From: Halorhabdus amylolytica
GTDB lineage: Archaea > Halobacteriota > Halobacteria > Halobacteriales > Haloarculaceae
Assembly (NCBI RefSeq): GCF_004944975.1
Contig: NZ_SPQG01000006.1
Span: 86,860 to 150,859 of the forward strand
Direction of reading: 5' to 3'
DNA: 64,000 bases
Numbering within the stretch: position 1 is the first letter of the stretch; each line of letters starts with the position of its first letter. This document shows positions 44,927-54,559 of the stretch, in pieces. Made by a program: the position numbers and the translations under genes. Under the pieces are notes generated by a model. That model did no database searches, was not told the DNA's origin, and saw only the letters and a list, made by a program, of their open reading frames with translations.

Positions 44927-46002
44927 GGTTCCTCTAGGAGGGTCCGCGTCACGTCGTCCAGTACCGCGACCGAGCGATCGTACTCGGGCAACGGCAGGTG
45001 TTCGTCGGGGGCGTGATCCAGATCCGAGTCGCCGGGACCGTAGGTCACCATCTCTGCATCCCAGGCGTCGGCGTAGATGTTCATGTCGCTGGTCCCGGTC
45101 TTGCGCAGGAGGCGTGGATCGCCGTCGCGTTTCCGGATCGCCGCGCGAAAGGCCCGGGCGACTTCCGTCCGGGGACTCATCATCACCGGCTCGACCCAGT
45201 CGTCCCAGTTGACGGTCCCGTTCGCCAGGTGACCGTCGGCCATCTCGCGGATCTCGTCGGTCGCGTACTCCGGTGGGACGCGCAACTGAACGCGCATCGT
45301 CGTCTCGACGGAAAGTCCATCATCACTGATCCCGCCGTCGATATCCACCGGCTTGCAGGTCACGCGCTCGAAGACCGGGTGCCACTCGTCTTTGGCAAAC
45401 TCCGACTCGACGCGGTTCCACCAGTCGATGGCGTCCTGGATCGCGTTGTTGTCCGGCCGACTGGAGTGGCCCGATTCGCTCGTGGCGACGTAGGTGCCAC
45501 CGAGCAGGCCGCGATACCCGAGCGTGATCCCGTCCCAGCCGGAGGGTTCGCCGTTGATGACAACATCCGGCTCGCTGTCGCGGTCCTCGACCAGATAGCG
45601 ACCGCCAGTCGAGTCCACTTCCTCACCGACGACGCCGACGAAACTCGCACCTGTCCGGACCGCAACGGCGGCCATCGCCGCCAGGGGCCCCTTGGCGTCG
45701 ACGCTTCCCCGGCCCCATAGCACTTCCTCGCCGTCGTCGTTCTCGTCCAGTCTGACGGGGATGTCGCCCGGCACAGTGTCGATGTGAGACGTGAGGAGGA
45801 CCCCGTCGTCGGCGGGCGCGCGAACGTTGCCAACGTCGTCGATCCAGACCTCGCGGTCGTGTGTCTCGAAGAAGGCTGCCAGCGCCTGGGCGGCATCGTC
45901 CACGTCGCCCGATACCGACGGGATCTCGACAAGGTCGATCAGCAATTTGCGAGCCGTTTCTGTCGAGACTTCTTCCGTCGGAGTGTCAGTGGCGGCGCTC
46001 AT
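44923..46002 (-). CDS. argE: LysW-type ornithine/lysine releasing hydrolase (ArgE/LysK)
   Basis: This M20-family metallopeptidase cleaves the amino acid from the LysW/ArgW carrier, giving ornithine. The 359-residue protein has SHIDTVPGD, GRGSVDAKGPLAAM, VGEEVDSTGG and TGTSDMNIYADAWDAEMVTYGPGD, the metal-binding and specificity segments of LysK. It overlaps argF and touches argD. Function assumes a carrier exists, which the operon does not show. Confidence 0.93.
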   Translation of the reverse strand: MSAATDTPTEEVSTETARKLLIDLVEIPSVSGDVDDAAQALAAFFETHDREVWIDDVGNVRAPADDGVLLTSHIDTVPGDIPVRLDENDDGEEVLWGRGSVDAKGPLAAMAAVAVRTGASFVGVVGEEVDSTGGRYLVEDRDSEPDVVINGEPSGWDGITLGYRGLLGGTYVATSESGHSSRPDNNAIQDAIDWWNRVESEFAKDEWHPVFERVTCKPVDIDGGISDDGLSVETTMRVQLRVPPEYATDEIREMADGHLANGTVNWDDWVEPVMMSPRTEVARAFRAAIRKRDGDPRLLRKTGTSDMNIYADAWDAEMVTYGPGDSDLDHAPDEHLPLPEYDRSVAVLDDVTRTLLEEP

Positions 46003-47129
46003 CAGTCGATCGCCTCCGCGAGCGCGTCGACGACCGCGTCAGCCTGCTCCTCGTCGACGATCAGCGGCGGGAGTAGTCGTACCACAGTTCGACCGGCCGG
46101 CAGCGCCAGCACCTGGTGGTTCAGCGCGAGGTCCTTGAGCACGCGGTTGGCCCCCCGCTTGATCTCGACGCCGATCATGAGTCCTTCGCCACGGACCTCG
46201 CGGGTATTGTCGCCGAGTTTCTCGCGGAGCTGCCCACGAAGGTACTCTCCGACGTCGGCGGCGTGGTTCGGAACGTCTTCCTCGACGAGCGTCGAGACCG
46301 TCGCCTCGGCGGCCGCGGAAACGACCGGCCCGCCGGAGAACGTCGAGGCGTGGGAGCCGTAGTCCTCGGCGATCCAGTCCCGACAGAGTGTCGCACCCAT
46401 CGGGAAGCCGTTGGCGAGTCCCTTCGCCGTCGTGAGCATGTCCGGCACGATGCCAGCTTTCTCGCACGCCCACAGCGTCCCGGTCCGTCCCATCCCGGTC
46501 TGGACCTCGTCGAAGATCAACGCCGCACCGGCATCGTCGGTGATCTCGCGGGCCGCTTCGAGGTACTCGGTCGAGGCGGGGTGGATGCCGCCTTCGCCCT
46601 GGATCGGTTCCATGATGACCGCCGCCGTCTCGTCGTCGACAGCCTCGGCGAGCGCCTCGCTGTCGTCGTAGGGAACGAACTCCACGTCCCCGATCAGCGG
46701 CTCGTAGGGTTTCTTGTACTTGTCCTTCCAGGTCGTCGCCAGCGCGCCCATGGTCCGGCCGTGAAAGCCCTGCATCGTGGCGACGATCTTCGACTCGCCC
46801 GTCGCCGACCGGGCGAACTTCAGCGCCGCCTCGTTGGCCTCCGTCCCCGAATTGCACAGCCAGACGTTGTCGATGTCGCCCGGCGCGACGGTCGCGAGCG
46901 TGTCGTACAGTCGCGTCCGGGTTTCGACGGGATAGGACGCCTGAACGTAGGTCAGGTCGTCGATCTGTTCTTTCGCGGCCGTATCGACGGCCTCGTGGCT
47001 GTGCCCCAGCGGGACACAGGCGTAACTCGCGCCCATGTCCAGATACTCTCTGCCTGCGTCGTCGTAGACGACGGCGCCGTCACCGTCTTCGATCTGTATC
47101 GGCTTCTCGGAAAATACGAATCCGCTCAT
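46002..47129 (-). CDS. argD: LysW-type aminotransferase (ArgD/LysJ)
   Basis: This PLP aminotransferase converts the carrier-bound semialdehyde to the amine in ornithine (and perhaps lysine) synthesis. The 375-residue class III enzyme has NSGTEANEAALKFAR, the PLP lysine in TTAKGLANGFPMGA, and LIFDEVQTGMGRTG. It overlaps argB by 4 bases and argE by one. Confidence 0.95.
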   Translation of the reverse strand: MSGFVFSEKPIQIEDGDGAVVYDDAGREYLDMGASYACVPLGHSHEAVDTAAKEQIDDLTYVQASYPVETRTRLYDTLATVAPGDIDNVWLCNSGTEANEAALKFARSATGESKIVATMQGFHGRTMGALATTWKDKYKKPYEPLIGDVEFVPYDDSEALAEAVDDETAAVIMEPIQGEGGIHPASTEYLEAAREITDDAGAALIFDEVQTGMGRTGTLWACEKAGIVPDMLTTAKGLANGFPMGATLCRDWIAEDYGSHASTFSGGPVVSAAAEATVSTLVEEDVPNHAADVGEYLRGQLREKLGDNTREVRGEGLMIGVEIKRGANRVLKDLALNHQVLALPAGRTVVRLLPPLIVDEEQADAVVDALAEAID

Positions 47130-48013
47130 GACTCGACCTCCGTTTCTATGGCTGTCTCATGGACGTGTGTCCCACTGCCTTCGAGGGCAGAATTGATCGG
47201 TTCCTCGGCGTTCGCGTCCGCGACGACGACCTCGGGGGCCCCGCCCTCCAGAGCCTCCTCGGCGGCCATGATCTTTCGCTCCATGAACCCCTCGGCCGCC
47301 GCTTCGAGCGCTTCCCAGTCCTCGCTCGTTTCGACGGACTCGATCAACGTTTCCGGATCGTCGGGATCCGCGTAGACGCCTTCGACATCCGTCAGCAGGA
47401 CCAGCGTCGCCGAAAGCGCTCCCGCGATCGTCGCCGCCGAGCGGTCTGCGTCGGTGTTGACCGGAATCCACTCCGCTCGCGGTTCCTCACCGTCACCGCT
47501 CGCATTCTCCGGGGCGCTTCGTTCCTCGCGCCCCGCCATCGGTGGCCCTGCGACCGGTGTGTATCCATCGTCTAACAACGTATACAGCAGGTCGTCGTTG
47601 ACTTCCTTGATGGACCCCGAGTGATCGCCGCGCTTGATCTTCCGCTTGCCGTCCTCAACGATGCGTACGGCGGATTTCCGTGGCCCGGCCAGGAGTTTCC
47701 CGTCGACGCCGTTCAGGCCGACCGCGTCGACACCCTGGCTCTGGAGTCCCGCGACGAGTTGCGTGTTGAGGTGGCCAAAGACCATCTCGAAGACTTCCAT
47801 GGTCGCTTCGTCGGTGAACCGCCCGACGACGCCCGACGGCGTTTCGACGTACTGGGGGTCGATCCCCATGCGTTCGAGGGTGTCGTCGACGGCCGTCGAG
47901 CCGCCATGGACGACGACGACGTCTTCCCCATCTTCAACTAGCGACGCCACGTCCGCCAGTGCGCCTTCGGGATCGACTGCGCGAGCGCCGCCGACTTTGA
48001 CGACTACCGTCAT
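47126..48013 (-). CDS. argB: LysW-type amino acid kinase (ArgB/LysZ)
   Basis: The kinase phosphorylates the carrier-bound glutamate (or aminoadipate). The 295-residue protein starts MTVVVKVGGARAVDP, with VVVHGGST for substrate binding and LVLLTDVEGVYADP for ATP. ATG 48013 has GGAGGTG eight bases upstream, so I prefer it to the GTG at 48022. It has an insertion near residue 165 (REERSAPENASGDGEEPR) that looks like a loop. Confidence 0.95.
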   Translation of the reverse strand: MTVVVKVGGARAVDPEGALADVASLVEDGEDVVVVHGGSTAVDDTLERMGIDPQYVETPSGVVGRFTDEATMEVFEMVFGHLNTQLVAGLQSQGVDAVGLNGVDGKLLAGPRKSAVRIVEDGKRKIKRGDHSGSIKEVNDDLLYTLLDDGYTPVAGPPMAGREERSAPENASGDGEEPRAEWIPVNTDADRSAATIAGALSATLVLLTDVEGVYADPDDPETLIESVETSEDWEALEAAAEGFMERKIMAAEEALEGGAPEVVVADANAEEPINSALEGSGTHVHETAIETEVES

Positions 48014-48029
48014 CCGAGACACACCTCCA

Positions 48030-49088
48030 TCATGGTGATCCCACCGGGTGCATTCCCGCGAAGTCCAGCCCGGCCGTTTCTTCGAGGCCGAGCGCGATGT
48101 TGGCGGCGTGGACCGCCTGACCGGCCGAGCCTTTCATCATGTTGTCGATGGCCGAGAAGACGACCAGGCGTTTGTTTCCGGGGTCGAGTTCGAACCCGAC
48201 TTCGGCGTAATTCGAGCCAGCGACAGCTTTCGGTTCGGGGTACCGATAGACGCCACCGCCGCCAGCGACCATGCGGACGAACGGCTCCTCTTCGTACGAG
48301 CCGCGGTAGGCCCCCCAGAGGTCGCCCTTCGAGACAGGTTCTTCGGGGAAGACGTGGATCGTCGCGCTCGCGCCGCGGATCATTTCCACCGCGTGGACGG
48401 TAAAGGAGACGCTCGTCCCGAGGAACTGCTCGATCTCGGCTTCGTGGCGGTGGCCCGTCGGCGCATAGGGGCGGACGACACCCGAGCGCTCGGGATGGCT
48501 TGAGGCCTCGCCGCCCCCTGCGCCACCTTCCGAGGACCCGACTTTCACGTCGACGACGATCTGTTCGTCGCCGGTGAGCACGTCGTTCTCGAACAGCGGC
48601 AGCAGGCCGAGGATCGTCGCCGTGGCGTTACAGCCGCCGGAGGCGATCAGGTCCGCGCCGGCCAGGTTCTCGCGGTTGAGTTCCGGGAGCGCGTACTCGG
48701 CGTCGGCCAGCAATTCGGGGCGACTGTGGCCGTCGTACCACTCGTCGTACTGCGCTTCCGAGTCGAGGCGGAAGTCCGCCGAGAGATCGACCACGGTGTC
48801 GGCGGCGTCCTGGAACGCGTCGATGTGCTCCATCGAGACGCCGTGGGGCGTCGCCGCGAACAGCATTTCCACCGACTCCAGGTCCTCGGGCGAACTGAAC
48901 CGCAGGTCCAGCTCGCGGAGGTTCGGGTGGACGTGCCCGATCGTCTTGTTCTCTTTCGAGCGGCTCGTCGCCTGCGCGATCTCGAAGTCGGGGTGGCCGG
49001 CGAGCAACCGCAGGAGTTCGCCGCCGGTGAAGCCGCTCGCACCGACGACCGAGGCAGTGAGTGACGCCTCTCCCTCGCTCGCGGCCAT
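48030..49088 (-). CDS. argC: LysW-type phosphate reductase (ArgC/LysY)
   Basis: The NADPH-dependent reductase makes the carrier-bound semialdehyde. The 352-residue protein has the nucleotide motif GASGFTGGELLRLL at about 16, the nucleophile in GGCNATATIL, and the His of VRPYAPTGHRHEAEIEQ. ATG 49088 overlaps argX stop by one base (TGATG). The GTG three bases before it is an alternative. Confidence 0.95.
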   Translation of the reverse strand: MAASEGEASLTASVVGASGFTGGELLRLLAGHPDFEIAQATSRSKENKTIGHVHPNLRELDLRFSSPEDLESVEMLFAATPHGVSMEHIDAFQDAADTVVDLSADFRLDSEAQYDEWYDGHSRPELLADAEYALPELNRENLAGADLIASGGCNATATILGLLPLFENDVLTGDEQIVVDVKVGSSEGGAGGGEASSHPERSGVVRPYAPTGHRHEAEIEQFLGTSVSFTVHAVEMIRGASATIHVFPEEPVSKGDLWGAYRGSYEEEPFVRMVAGGGGVYRYPEPKAVAGSNYAEVGFELDPGNKRLVVFSAIDNMMKGSAGQAVHAANIALGLEETAGLDFAGMHPVGSP

Positions 49089-49963
49089 CACTCGCTCACC
49101 TCCGCTTTCGTCTCCAGCCAGTCGACGACCTGGCCGGGCACGTCCGTCTCGACGGCGTCGTTCAGCGCCTTAAACTCGACGGTGTGATTGACTTCGTGGA
49201 CGGTGTATCCCGTCGGATTCCCATCTTCGTCTGCTCCCGTCTCCATCAAGTCGATTCCCAACAATCCGCCGCCGACGGCCTCGCTCGCCTCGGCGACCAA
49301 CTCTCCGGCGCGGTCGTCGAGTTCGAAGGCGTCGGTCTCGGCACCCTTCGCGGCGTTGGTCAGCCAGTGGTCCGAGGAGCGGACCATCGCCGCGATCGGT
49401 TCGCCGTCGGTCGCCAGCACGCGAATGTCCCGGCCGGGCTTTGCGACGAACTCCTGGACGTAGAAGACCTTGTGCTCGTAGTGGCCCAGGGTGGCCTTGT
49501 GTTCGAGGATCGCCTCGGCAGCGTCGCGGGTGTCGATCTTTGCCATCAGGCGGCCCCACGAGCCGATGACGGGCTTGAGCACGCAGGGATAGCCGAAGTC
49601 CTCGATGATCTCCAGGGCCGTGTCCTTGGTGAAGGCGACTTCCGTCTTCGGGGTCGGAACGCCGGCTTTCTGCAGTTCGAGGCTGTTGGTCACCTTGTCG
49701 GCACAGGTCTCGGCCGTCTCGTGACTGTTGACGACGGGGATGTCGTAGGCGTCCAGAAACTCCGTCGCGTAGAGACTCCGGCTCGTCGCCAGACAGCGAT
49801 CGAGGACCACGTCGACGCCCTCGAAATCCGCCGGGGGCGAATCGAGGCCGAAGCGTTGCTTGCGTACGTCGATCTTTGTGACCTCGTGGTCGCGCTCGCG
49901 CAACTCCGAGAGGAGCAGCTTCTCGTCCTGGCGGATCCGCGAGTACAGCAATCCGACGTTCAT
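49088..49963 (-). CDS. argX: Glutamate-LysW ligase (ArgX/LysX)
   Basis: ArgX is an ATP-grasp ligase that couples glutamate (or aminoadipate) to the C-terminal Glu of the carrier ArgW/LysW. The 291-residue protein has LKPVIGSWGRLM, FVAKPGRDIRV and the metal-binding VHEVNHTVEFK. All ATP-grasp landmarks look intact. Its ATG overlaps in ATGA with the odd small frame that sits where argW is expected. Confidence 0.95.
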   Translation of the reverse strand: MNVGLLYSRIRQDEKLLLSELRERDHEVTKIDVRKQRFGLDSPPADFEGVDVVLDRCLATSRSLYATEFLDAYDIPVVNSHETAETCADKVTNSLELQKAGVPTPKTEVAFTKDTALEIIEDFGYPCVLKPVIGSWGRLMAKIDTRDAAEAILEHKATLGHYEHKVFYVQEFVAKPGRDIRVLATDGEPIAAMVRSSDHWLTNAAKGAETDAFELDDRAGELVAEASEAVGGGLLGIDLMETGADEDGNPTGYTVHEVNHTVEFKALNDAVETDVPGQVVDWLETKAEVSE

Positions 49964-50094
49964 TTCGTCTCACCGCCGGAGCCTGCGGTCGTCGGGGCTG
50001 TCGGTGTTGCTCCGCCGGCGGTCGGCGGGTGACGCGATACCGTACTCGGTGTCCTGGACATGGCGTGGATCGCTGTGGTGGTCGTCTCAGACAT
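49960..50094 (-). CDS. Small frame in the argW/lysW slot, not a carrier protein
   Basis: Between argH and argX lies a 44-codon frame starting MSETTTTAIHAMSRT and ending GSGGETK. Start and stop are coupled: it overlaps the argH stop and the argX ATG. ArgW/LysW is normally 50-60 residues, with Cys pairs of a zinc ribbon and a C-terminal EDWGE-type end that takes the substrate. None of these occur in any frame here. The sequence is rich in Ser, Thr, Pro and Ala. It may be translated, or be spacer left after loss of argW. Confidence 0.4.
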   Translation of the reverse strand: MSETTTTAIHAMSRTPSTVSRHPPTAGGATPTAPTTAGSGGETK

Positions 50095-51580
50095 ACGTCT
50101 GTACCTCCGCCTGGAGCGTATCGCTGGCCTCCTCAAGCATCGCCCGGCGATCGGCCAGCGCATCGCTGTCGGCCGCGTGTTCGTCCCGGGCAGCCACAAG
50201 CTGGTCGGCGACCGCGTCGGGCGCAGGGCCGCCGGCCGAGTCACGACTGGCGACACTCTCGGCGGGATCGATCGCTGCCTCGACCGTTTCGCGGTCGACG
50301 AACTCAGTCAATGATTTATCGAGTACTTTCCGCGTGGCGGCGTCAAGCGTCTGGAAGTCCGTCTCGCCGGCCGCTTGTGCCGCGCTCGCGACGACTTCGT
50401 GGGCCGTCCGGAACGGGACGCCCGCCATCGCCAGCGCGTCGGCGACGCCCGTCGCCGTCGAGAACCCCTCGCCTGCCGCATCCGCCAGCGCGTCGTCGTT
50501 CCAGTCGGCCGTGGCTATTGCACCGGCCGCGACCTCCGTCGCCTCGCTGACGCCGTCGATCGCCCGCCAGGCGTGCCCGCCGGCCCGCTGGAGGTCACGG
50601 TTGTACGCCCGCGGGAGTCCCTTCAGCGTCGTCAGCAGGCCGTTGAGGCCCGCCGCAGCGTCGCCCGCACGTGCCCGGACAAGTTCCAGCGTGTCGGGAT
50701 TCTTTTTTTGTGGCATGATCGAGGAGGTCGAGGCGTAGGCGTCGTCAACCTCCACGTATCCCGACTTCGCGTAGATCACGACGTCCTCGGCAAGTCCCGA
50801 GAGGGTCGTCGCCAGGGACGCCAGGGCAGCGGTCGACTCCACGAGGAAGTCCCGTGCCGAGACGGCGTCCATCGCGTTGGCCATCGTGCCATCGAAGCCC
50901 AGCAACTCGGCTGTCCGCTCGCGGTCGATGTCGAAGGGCGTGCCTGCGAATGCGGCCGCACCGAGCGGCGACTGGTTCGTGCGGTCGTAGGCCTCGAACA
51001 GGCGAGCGGTCTCGCGGGCCAGCGCGCGCTCGTAGGACAGCGCCCAGTGAGCGACGGTCGTCGGCTGGGCCGGCTGGAGGTGCGTAAAGCCCGGCATGAC
51101 TGTCTCGCGCTCGGCTTCGGCGGTCTCGATCAGTGCGCCCCGCGCTTCGAGTGTCGCCTCGATCGCGTCGAGGAGGTCCTCACGTAGGCGGTAGCGGATG
51201 CAGGTCGCCACCTCGTCGTTGCGCGAGCGGGCGGTGTGCATCCGACCGCCGTCGGGGCCGACGCGGTCGATTACGGCCGTCTCGATGGCCTCGTGGACAT
51301 CCTCGCCGTCCGGCAGTTCGTCGTGTCCAGCGTCTTCGATCTCGTCGAGGGCGGCCAGGATCTTGCCGGCTGTGTGCGCATCGACGATTCCCTGTTCGGC
51401 GAGCATGACGACGTGGGCGCGATCGACCGCCAGATCCGCGGCGAAGATGCGCCGATCAGCCCCTAGCGACGAGAGGAACCCCCGGGCGGGGCCGCCGCTG
51501 AAGCGCTCCCGGCGGACGACGCTCCCGTCGCCAGCATCGCCGTCGTCGTTTGTACTGCCGTCCGTGGGTTCCTCGGGCAT
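50087..51580 (-). CDS. argH: Argininosuccinate lyase
   Basis: ArgH splits argininosuccinate into arginine and fumarate. The 497-residue protein has TARSRNDEVATCIRYRLRE, PGFTHLQPAQPTTVAHW, and the signature SSIMPQKKNPD. It follows argG by 3 bases; GAGGAG near the argG stop can serve as its ribosome binding site. Its first 30 residues are a variable hydrophilic tail. Confidence 0.97.
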   Translation of the reverse strand: MPEEPTDGSTNDDGDAGDGSVVRRERFSGGPARGFLSSLGADRRIFAADLAVDRAHVVMLAEQGIVDAHTAGKILAALDEIEDAGHDELPDGEDVHEAIETAVIDRVGPDGGRMHTARSRNDEVATCIRYRLREDLLDAIEATLEARGALIETAEAERETVMPGFTHLQPAQPTTVAHWALSYERALARETARLFEAYDRTNQSPLGAAAFAGTPFDIDRERTAELLGFDGTMANAMDAVSARDFLVESTAALASLATTLSGLAEDVVIYAKSGYVEVDDAYASTSSIMPQKKNPDTLELVRARAGDAAAGLNGLLTTLKGLPRAYNRDLQRAGGHAWRAIDGVSEATEVAAGAIATADWNDDALADAAGEGFSTATGVADALAMAGVPFRTAHEVVASAAQAAGETDFQTLDAATRKVLDKSLTEFVDRETVEAAIDPAESVASRDSAGGPAPDAVADQLVAARDEHAADSDALADRRAMLEEASDTLQAEVQTYV

Positions 51581-51583
51581 GGC

Positions 51584-52807
51584 TTACTCCTCGCCGTCGT
51601 CGGTCAGGGACTCGGTAACTCCCTTGGCCAGGCGCGACTGGAACCCGTGGTACTTGGCGACGCCCGTCGCATCGTCCTGCGTGATCCCGCCGGTGACGGC
51701 CTCCTCGTTGAACGAGGCTGCCGACTCACTGTACACCGAGTAGTCGGATTCACGCGAGACGGCCCGACAGTGGCCGCCTTCGAGTTTGACCGTCACCGTC
51801 CCGGTGACGCGGGACTGTGTTTCGTCGATAAATCCTTCGAGATCCTTCACGAGGGGTGCGTCGATCAGTCCCTCGTAGGCCTTCTCGGACCAGCGCTGGT
51901 CGATGGTGGTCTTGAACTGGCGCTCCTCGGCGGTGAGGACGAGTCCCTCTAAGGCCTCGTGGGCCGTCAGCAGGACCGTCGCGGCGGGGTGCTCGTAGTT
52001 CTCACGCACTTTGAGGCCGAGCATCCGGTCTTCCATCATGTCCGTCCGGCCGATCCCGTGTGCGCCGGCACGTTCGTTGAGCGCCTCGATGAGTTCGACC
52101 GATCCCATTTTTTCGCCGTCGACCGCGACCGCGGTGCCGTCCTCGAAGCTGATCTCGACGAGTTCGGCCGGCTTGCCGGAGGGATTGTCCGTCCAGAGGT
52201 AGATATCGTCCTCTGGGATCGTCGCGGGGTCTTCGAGTTCCGACCCCTCGATCGAGCGACTCCAGAGGTTCGTGTCGATGGAGTAGCGACCGCCGGCCCC
52301 GCCCTCGACGGGCAGGCCCTTCTGCTCGGCATACTCGTTCTCCCACTCGCGGGTGAGTCCGAGTTCGCGGATCGGCGCGATGACCTCCATGTCGGTGTCT
52401 CGCCAGACGGCCTCGAAGCGCAACTGGTCGTTGCCTTTCCCGGTGCAGCCGTGAGCGAGGGCGCTACAGCCCTGCTCTCTGGCGACCTCGGCGATCCCTT
52501 CGGCGATAACCGGCCGTGCGAGTGCGGTTCCCAGCGGGTAGCCCTGGTAGTCGGCGTTGGCCTTCACTGCGTCGAGACAGAGGTCGGCAAACTCCTCCGT
52601 CGCGTCGACGACGTAGTGATCGAGACCGAGGGCCTCGGCGGTCTCCTCGGCCTCGTCGAACTCGTAGTCGGGTTGGCCGACGTCGACCGTGACGCCGATG
52701 ACGTCGTCGTAGCCGTATTCTTCCTTGAGCAGCGGTACGCAGACTGTGGTGTCGAGCCCGCCGGAGAAGGCGAGCGCGACCGTTCCGTTTCCGTCCTGTT
52801 GTGACAT
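51584..52807 (-). CDS. argG: Argininosuccinate synthase
   Basis: ArgG joins citrulline and aspartate at the cost of ATP. The 407-residue protein has the PP-loop ALAFSGGLDTTVCV at about 11-24, the GCTGKGNDQLRFE segment, and YSIDTNLWSRSIEG. It is the first gene of the nine-frame arginine operon that runs to argF at 44036. Confidence 0.97.
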   Translation of the reverse strand: MSQQDGNGTVALAFSGGLDTTVCVPLLKEEYGYDDVIGVTVDVGQPDYEFDEAEETAEALGLDHYVVDATEEFADLCLDAVKANADYQGYPLGTALARPVIAEGIAEVAREQGCSALAHGCTGKGNDQLRFEAVWRDTDMEVIAPIRELGLTREWENEYAEQKGLPVEGGAGGRYSIDTNLWSRSIEGSELEDPATIPEDDIYLWTDNPSGKPAELVEISFEDGTAVAVDGEKMGSVELIEALNERAGAHGIGRTDMMEDRMLGLKVRENYEHPAATVLLTAHEALEGLVLTAEERQFKTTIDQRWSEKAYEGLIDAPLVKDLEGFIDETQSRVTGTVTVKLEGGHCRAVSRESDYSVYSESAASFNEEAVTGGITQDDATGVAKYHGFQSRLAKGVTESLTDDGEE

Positions 52808-53318
52808 GGGTACTGTGAGCTGTCGGGTGAACGATGACCGCCCCGAAACCCGACGGTGGGCGGCGATGAAAGCGATGCGAAACCGGTCTGGATGTGGATA
52901 TATTCGGGCCTAACGGCCCGGTCGTCGTCGGAGAAGGGAGACGGACCCGCCGGTCCCGAACACGCTCGCGCCGGACCGGTGGATCGGCGTCATGTACCCC
53001 GGAATATCCGGCAAGCGGTACTAATATCTTCCGGGTTTCTGTTGAAAGCTTCAATTCAGATTGAAGAGCGGAATCGAACAATCTGGCGAGTGGTCAGCAG
53101 TTTCGAGGCGGAGCCTCCGGCCTCAAGAAGCGAGGACTTCCGACGACAGTCGGAAGGACGACGTGAGTAGGCCGGAGAGGACAGCGAGGCGCTACGCGCC
53201 TCGGGCCGTGCGAGCGGGCGGAGCCCGCGCGCAGAAGCCGACAACCCCGAAACATACCACGGACTGTTGCCGCCCTTTCTCCCCAACGCTGATAAACTAC
53301 CAGCCATACATCTGACGT
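52808..53318. other. Intergenic region: argG promoter and hairpin block before tnpB
   Basis: GAATATATCC on the minus strand (52896-52905) is a likely TATA box for argG, with a leader of about 65 bases. At 53049-53066 is a perfect inverted repeat CTTCAAT-TCAG-ATTGAAG. From 53105 to 53228 follow four short perfect hairpins. No gene is supported. Confidence 0.55.
53105..53228. repeat. Block of four short perfect hairpins upstream of tnpB
   Basis: Hairpins: GAGGC-GGA-GCCTC (53105-53117); CTTCCGAC-GACA-GTCGGAAG (53137-53156); CGAGGCGC-TAC-GCGCCTCG (53185-53203); GCGGGC-GGA-GCCCGC (53214-53228). The flanks of the last (CCGTGCGAGCGGGC, then GCAGAAGCCG) resemble those of the hairpin at 54714-54730 in the downstream end of tnpB. 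The block may be a right-end remnant of another element. Confidence 0.75.
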
Positions 53319-53900
53319 ATGGAGGTGCGGCGTACTGTCCCGGTGAAACTCGACGTGGACAGCGACGACGCCGCACTTCTCCGCGAGACAGTCGATGAGT
53401 TTCTATGGGCTGCCAACTACGTCGTTGACCACGCTTGGCAAGGCAACTACAAGACCACAAGCAAGGTCCAGTTGCAGGAGGAAACCTACGACGACGTGCG
53501 CGACCGGACCCGGTTACACGCGAATCTCGTCCAGAACGCCCGCAACAAGGCCGCCGACGCCGTACAGGGCGTCGTTGCTCGTTGGAAGCAAGGTGAGTAT
53601 GCTGGCAAACCACACTTCTCGAAGCCGACCGTTGTCTACGACAAGCGGTGTGCGACCTTCCACGACGACCATGTTTCCCTCGCCACGATAGACGGACGCA
53701 TCGAAGCCCAGTACGTCCTACCAGACGGCGGCCGCGACACACCTCACAGTCGGTATCTCGACAACGACGACTACGGGGTGACGGGGGCAGAACTCCACAA
53801 CAAGGACGGCGAGTGGTTCCTTCATCTCCGCACAAAGGCGGAGGTGGAGTCGGACACGCCGGAGCAGGCAACGACCGAGCACAGCACAGTCCTCGGCGTT

Positions 53901-53956
53901 CACAAGAGCGAAGCTCTTGTGCAGCCCATCAGAAATCGAAGATTTCTGAGGACGTT
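53901..53956 (+). repeat. 56-bp twin-hairpin insertion in tnpB
   Basis: It contains CACAAGAGC-GAA-GCTCTTGTG (53901-53921) and TCAGAAATC-GAA-GATTTCTGA (53929-53949), both with perfect 9-bp arms and a GAA loop, 7 bases apart. CGTT occurs on both sides (53897-53900 and 53953-53956) and may be a target duplication. Confidence 0.85.
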
Positions 53957-54559
53957 GACCTCGGTGTGAACCAACTCGCGGTCACGTCAACGGGCACGTT
54001 CTGGAGCGGGAACGAGTTCGACCACTGGCGACGGGAGTACGAGAAACGCCGAGCCTCACTCCAACGGTGTGGCTCACGTCACGCTCACGAGAACATCCAA
54101 GCGGTCGGTCGCAAGGAGACGGGTCGGTTCAAGATGATGCTCCACCGGATTGCGAACGGCATCATTGAGGAAGCCGTCGAGAACGGTTGTACGGTCATCG
54201 CCTTCGAGGAGTTGACCGGCATCCGCGACCGCCTATCCGGTGCCTCGTGGGGGCACAAGTGGGCGTTCGAGCGGTTGTACGAGTACGTCGAATACAAGGC
54301 CGAACTCCACGGTATCGACGTGGAGCAGGTGGACCCAGAGAATACATCACGCCGTTGTTCACACTGTGGGTTCACGCACCCAGACAACCGCGACGGCGAG
54401 GACTTCGAGTGTCTGAAATGCGGCTACGAGAACCACGCCGACTACAACGCCGCCAAGAACATCGGCTTGCGGTATCTCCGCCGTAACCAAACTGGGGACG
54501 GCGGAGGCGCACCCGTAGGCGTGTGCTTGAATCGCGGGACGTTGAACGCGAACGGAGAG

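Noticed and set aside
49960-50256. An argW/lysW gene in the operon slot
   Set aside because: All three minus-strand frames were read; none has zinc-ribbon Cys pairs or an acidic Trp-Gly-Glu-type end.
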